64,000 nucleotides of DNA from Micrasema longulum (Eukaryota > Arthropoda > Insecta > Trichoptera > Brachycentridae): contig JAGVSM010004569.1 of the NCBI GenBank assembly GCA_022494885.1, positions 1-64,000 of the forward strand, in the 5' to 3' direction. Of the stretch, positions 61,870-64,000 are shown one piece after another. The notes beneath the pieces are model-generated. The model saw only the letters and a program-made list of their open reading frames with translations, was not told where the DNA came from and did no database searches. Each line of letters opens with the position of its first letter. Positions within the stretch are counted from its first letter, which is position 1. The position numbers were made by a program, and so were the translations under genes.

Positions 61870-63360
61870 CTTTTGTATGAGGTTTGTGAGGTTTATAAAA
61901 AAATACAAAAATGATAATTTATAAATATACATGTTTGAATGTCAATTGACAATGCAGACAAGAGAACACTGCAGGAGACTGCTGCGAGATATTGCATACA
62001 TTTATTTATTATTGATTGTGTTGTCCGATGGTGTTAAAATGTTATATTTTTTTTTGTGTTCTTGTATGAACTGTTGTATCCCAACTCTACACAGGGCTTT
62101 CGGTCTCATGTATTTTTTTAAAAAACATTTTTGTAATATATCAGTATATATAATAAAAAATGTTCATCTCCATTATAAGACAATAAAGCCATTTTTTCTG
62201 TTTCCAGTTCCTCGCAAAGACTTTATAAGGCTAATTTCGGATTTGACTATTTTAGTAAATGGTGATACATGCAAGAATTTATTTTTATCAAAATGATACA
62301 GGTAAGTTCATAATTACTTAAATATATATATTTTTTTAATTGTTTTGAATTTGACCTGATTCTAATAAGACACAAGCCTTAACTTTAGTGTAATCAATAA
62401 AATGGACCGTAAAGTTTCCTTTTTTTTTGTGAAAATGTTAAATTGGTAAACAAATTAAGGAAGTTCTTAGTTATGATTAATATACTAAGGAATTCATTAT
62501 ATTTTAATTGAATTAAATTAAACCAGCCTTGAACAAAAATAAAACATACCTTAAAAAATGGAGTGCATAAAATAATTCTAATTAATGAATAAGATATTAT
62601 TCCATAACTTATTTTTAATGAAACCACAAGGACATCGCAGTGACTTAATAGGACAAACGAGTTGTATAGATTATAAAATTTAATATCCCGAAAATGCAGT
62701 AGAAATAAGAAGTTTAATACAATCACAGAAATGGCTGTGGAAAACTGCTAGTTAAATGAAATTGATTACAACCAGATAAATTGACAACATCGACGAGAGA
62801 AATCAGATGCAAGTACCGTAAAATTAGTTTTCCTGTCACCACAATTTTCTCTTGATTTAATATTTATACGAAAATTAAACGGTAATATTAATTCGAATAA
62901 TAAATAACAGTAATTAATGTAATTATTTATCAAAAATTCTCGGAGATAACGAAAACGTAAACACAAAAAATACATAAACATACTTTTCGGTGTGAGTAAA
63001 TTAAGCTGCATAATCAGAATTTCGGAGCTGGGGTCATGTTACATAAAAAGTCAGTGGGCTAATTGGGAAATTTGAGCGCGATATAATCGCAAGAACTGAA
63101 TACGAAACTCAGTTCGATATAAAAGATAAACTAACAACTAACATTTGGTGTAAGAACAATGAGGTGAAAGGCACGCGTCATAGTTAGCGATGGACAATTA
63201 TTCTGGTCCCGACTTTACAATTAGCATTTTAAAACTAAAACAGTTTAACTAGCGTCAATATAAAATAAAAACTGCGGGAATATACATTTTTGAGAAAAAT
63301 CACACTAAATATACTAGAAAAAAACACTTTGTACAGTTTTATGCACCTGACACAATGTTT
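61870..63360. other. AT-rich region, nothing firmly recognised
   Basis: Several long but compositionally driven frames. A segment at 62209-62300 (+) has good acceptor and donor sites but no sustained coding frame. Confidence 0.3.
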
Positions 63361-63374
63361 ACAAAGAAACCTAC

Positions 63375-63419
63375 CTGGAAAATCGAGCCTTGCCCACTGA
63401 TGAAGGGATCGTCAGCCAT
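63375..63419 (-). CDS. Possible first coding exon or upstream ORF ending in a strong splice donor
   Basis: On the minus strand an ATG (63417-63419) opens MADDPFISGQGSIFQ and runs straight into CAG|GTAGGT, a near-consensus donor in phase 0. It lies 7.2 kb upstream of SPPL3 on the same strand. If spliced to the acceptor at 56174 the frame stops after five more codons, so it would be a 20-codon upstream ORF of SPPL3. Otherwise it is the first exon of an unidentified gene whose next exon I cannot find. A second short upstream ORF (MEIHG) begins at 63429. I do not recognise the peptide. Confidence 0.35.
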
Positions 63420-63560
63420 GTATCTCCATGATTATAAACTGTTTATAAATTGTTTCTTTTCACAATAACACATTTATAAACTCACTTAAGATCGAAAAAC
63501 ACTACAGTCGGTTCTCCACTGACGGATACGCGGCGGCCATATTTAATTGAACAATGTAAA
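63420..63560 (-). promoter_or_regulatory. Candidate promoter / 5' UTR region, possibly SPPL3
   Basis: A locally GC-richer patch in an AT-rich setting contains GGCCGCCGCG (minus strand) at about 63530, just upstream of the exon-like segment with a strong donor. It lies on the SPPL3 strand, so it could be the SPPL3 promoter joined by a 7.2-kb 5' intron. No TATA box or initiator is clear. Transcript data would settle it. Confidence 0.3.
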
Positions 63561-63789
63561 ATGTTGCTAGATTTACAATTACTTCTTCGTTTTTTTCCTG
63601 GCCTTTTCACTTCTCAATTCGGGTGTTCTGGCCAGTGTCGAGTATTTTTGTTTTTTACATATATACACATGTTTTAGTAATATAATATGTACAAGTTAGT
63701 ATGTTAGTATTAAATATAATATATACATATAATAATAAAACATATTTACAACTTTACACCATTTACAACTAGATATTTACATAAGATTT

Positions 63790-64000
63790 TATATACACGT
63801 TTATTGGGTGGGGACAGGAGAGTTAGAATATGAATAGGGAATGGGATATTAATATCAGAGAGGTCGGATAGGAAATCAGGATAACAATCATTTATGGGGC
63901 ATCCAAAAAAAATATGGTTTAAATCTTCCTCATCTAGCTGACATTCGCAAATGGCAGAGTCCCGGACATGGATTCTGAACAGGTGAGAACCATTGCAGCA
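63790..64000 (-). pseudogene. Non-LTR retrotransposon C-terminal zinc-motif fragment, cut by window end
   Basis: Minus frame: SHLFRIHVRDSAICECQLDE EDLNHIFFGCPINDCY. The C-x-C...H-x4-C spacing is the C-terminal zinc-binding motif of Jockey/R1-type elements. It continues past the window edge. Confidence 0.7.

Noticed and set aside
61931..62300. 121-codon frame and an exon-like segment at 62209-62300 with TTTCTGTTTCCAG acceptor and ACAG|GTAAGT donor
   Set aside because: The splice sites look good but all three frames hit stops within the segment, and the translation is unrecognised. Could be a noncoding exon; transcript data would be needed.
1..64000. CRISPR arrays, operons, bacterial promoters or rRNA genes
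   Set aside because: None seen; gene structure and repeats are eukaryotic throughout.

Overview
This is an AT-rich eukaryotic (animal) window with spliced genes, long introns and very many decayed transposable elements. An insect or close arthropod is the best reading. It holds an interstitial array of the arthropod telomere-type repeat TTAGG (about 14.30-14.38 kb), and the mobile-element mix is typical of insect genomes: Jockey/CR1/L2-type non-LTR retrotransposons, mariner, hAT and TTAA-type miniature elements, and tRNA-derived SINEs. I cannot name the order or species. No bacterial-type operon, CRISPR array or phage is present.

Two conserved protein genes can be assembled. (1) On the minus strand, nine coding exons between 56109 and 41919 encode a complete 397-residue signal peptide peptidase-like 3 (SPPL3) intramembrane aspartyl protease. 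Every splice junction keeps the frame, and the YD, GLGD and PAL catalytic motifs are intact. Its promoter may lie 7 kb upstream near 63.5 kb, where a short first exon with a good donor sits. (2) On the plus strand, 28887-29576 is a complete two-exon gene for a 159-residue CCDC86/Cgr1-type nucleolar protein. Its 210-base intron and AATAAA signal are visible.

Layout: 0-21 kb is gene-poor and filled with 5'-truncated non-LTR retrotransposon tails, tRNA-derived SINEs and hairpin MITEs. 21.2-22.9 kb is a promoter-like segment with an NRF1-type palindrome, split by a 1.24-kb insertion flanked by a perfect 15-base duplication. 23-28 kb holds GC-rich islands, a hAT-type MITE, a ~400-base repeat and Penelope-like/hammerhead remnants. 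28.9-29.6 kb is CCDC86. 30-41 kb is intergenic: SINEs, a 542-base foldback element next to a tRNA-primer-binding-site motif, a hammerhead-ribozyme-like motif and several MITEs. 41.9-56.1 kb (perhaps to 63.5 kb) is SPPL3, with introns full of mariner, SINE, retrotransposon and minisatellite sequence. The last 200 bases are again a retrotransposon tail.

The most interesting non-genic signals are the hammerhead-like cores, three of which lie in inverted or foldback contexts; the foldback/primer-binding-site element at 31.18-31.74 kb; and a roughly 400-base dispersed repeat with about 13 copies in 64 kb, present as a tandem stretch and as inverted pairs. I found no clear new multi-gene system. 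Assignments rest on reading translations and repeats by eye, without any database search.
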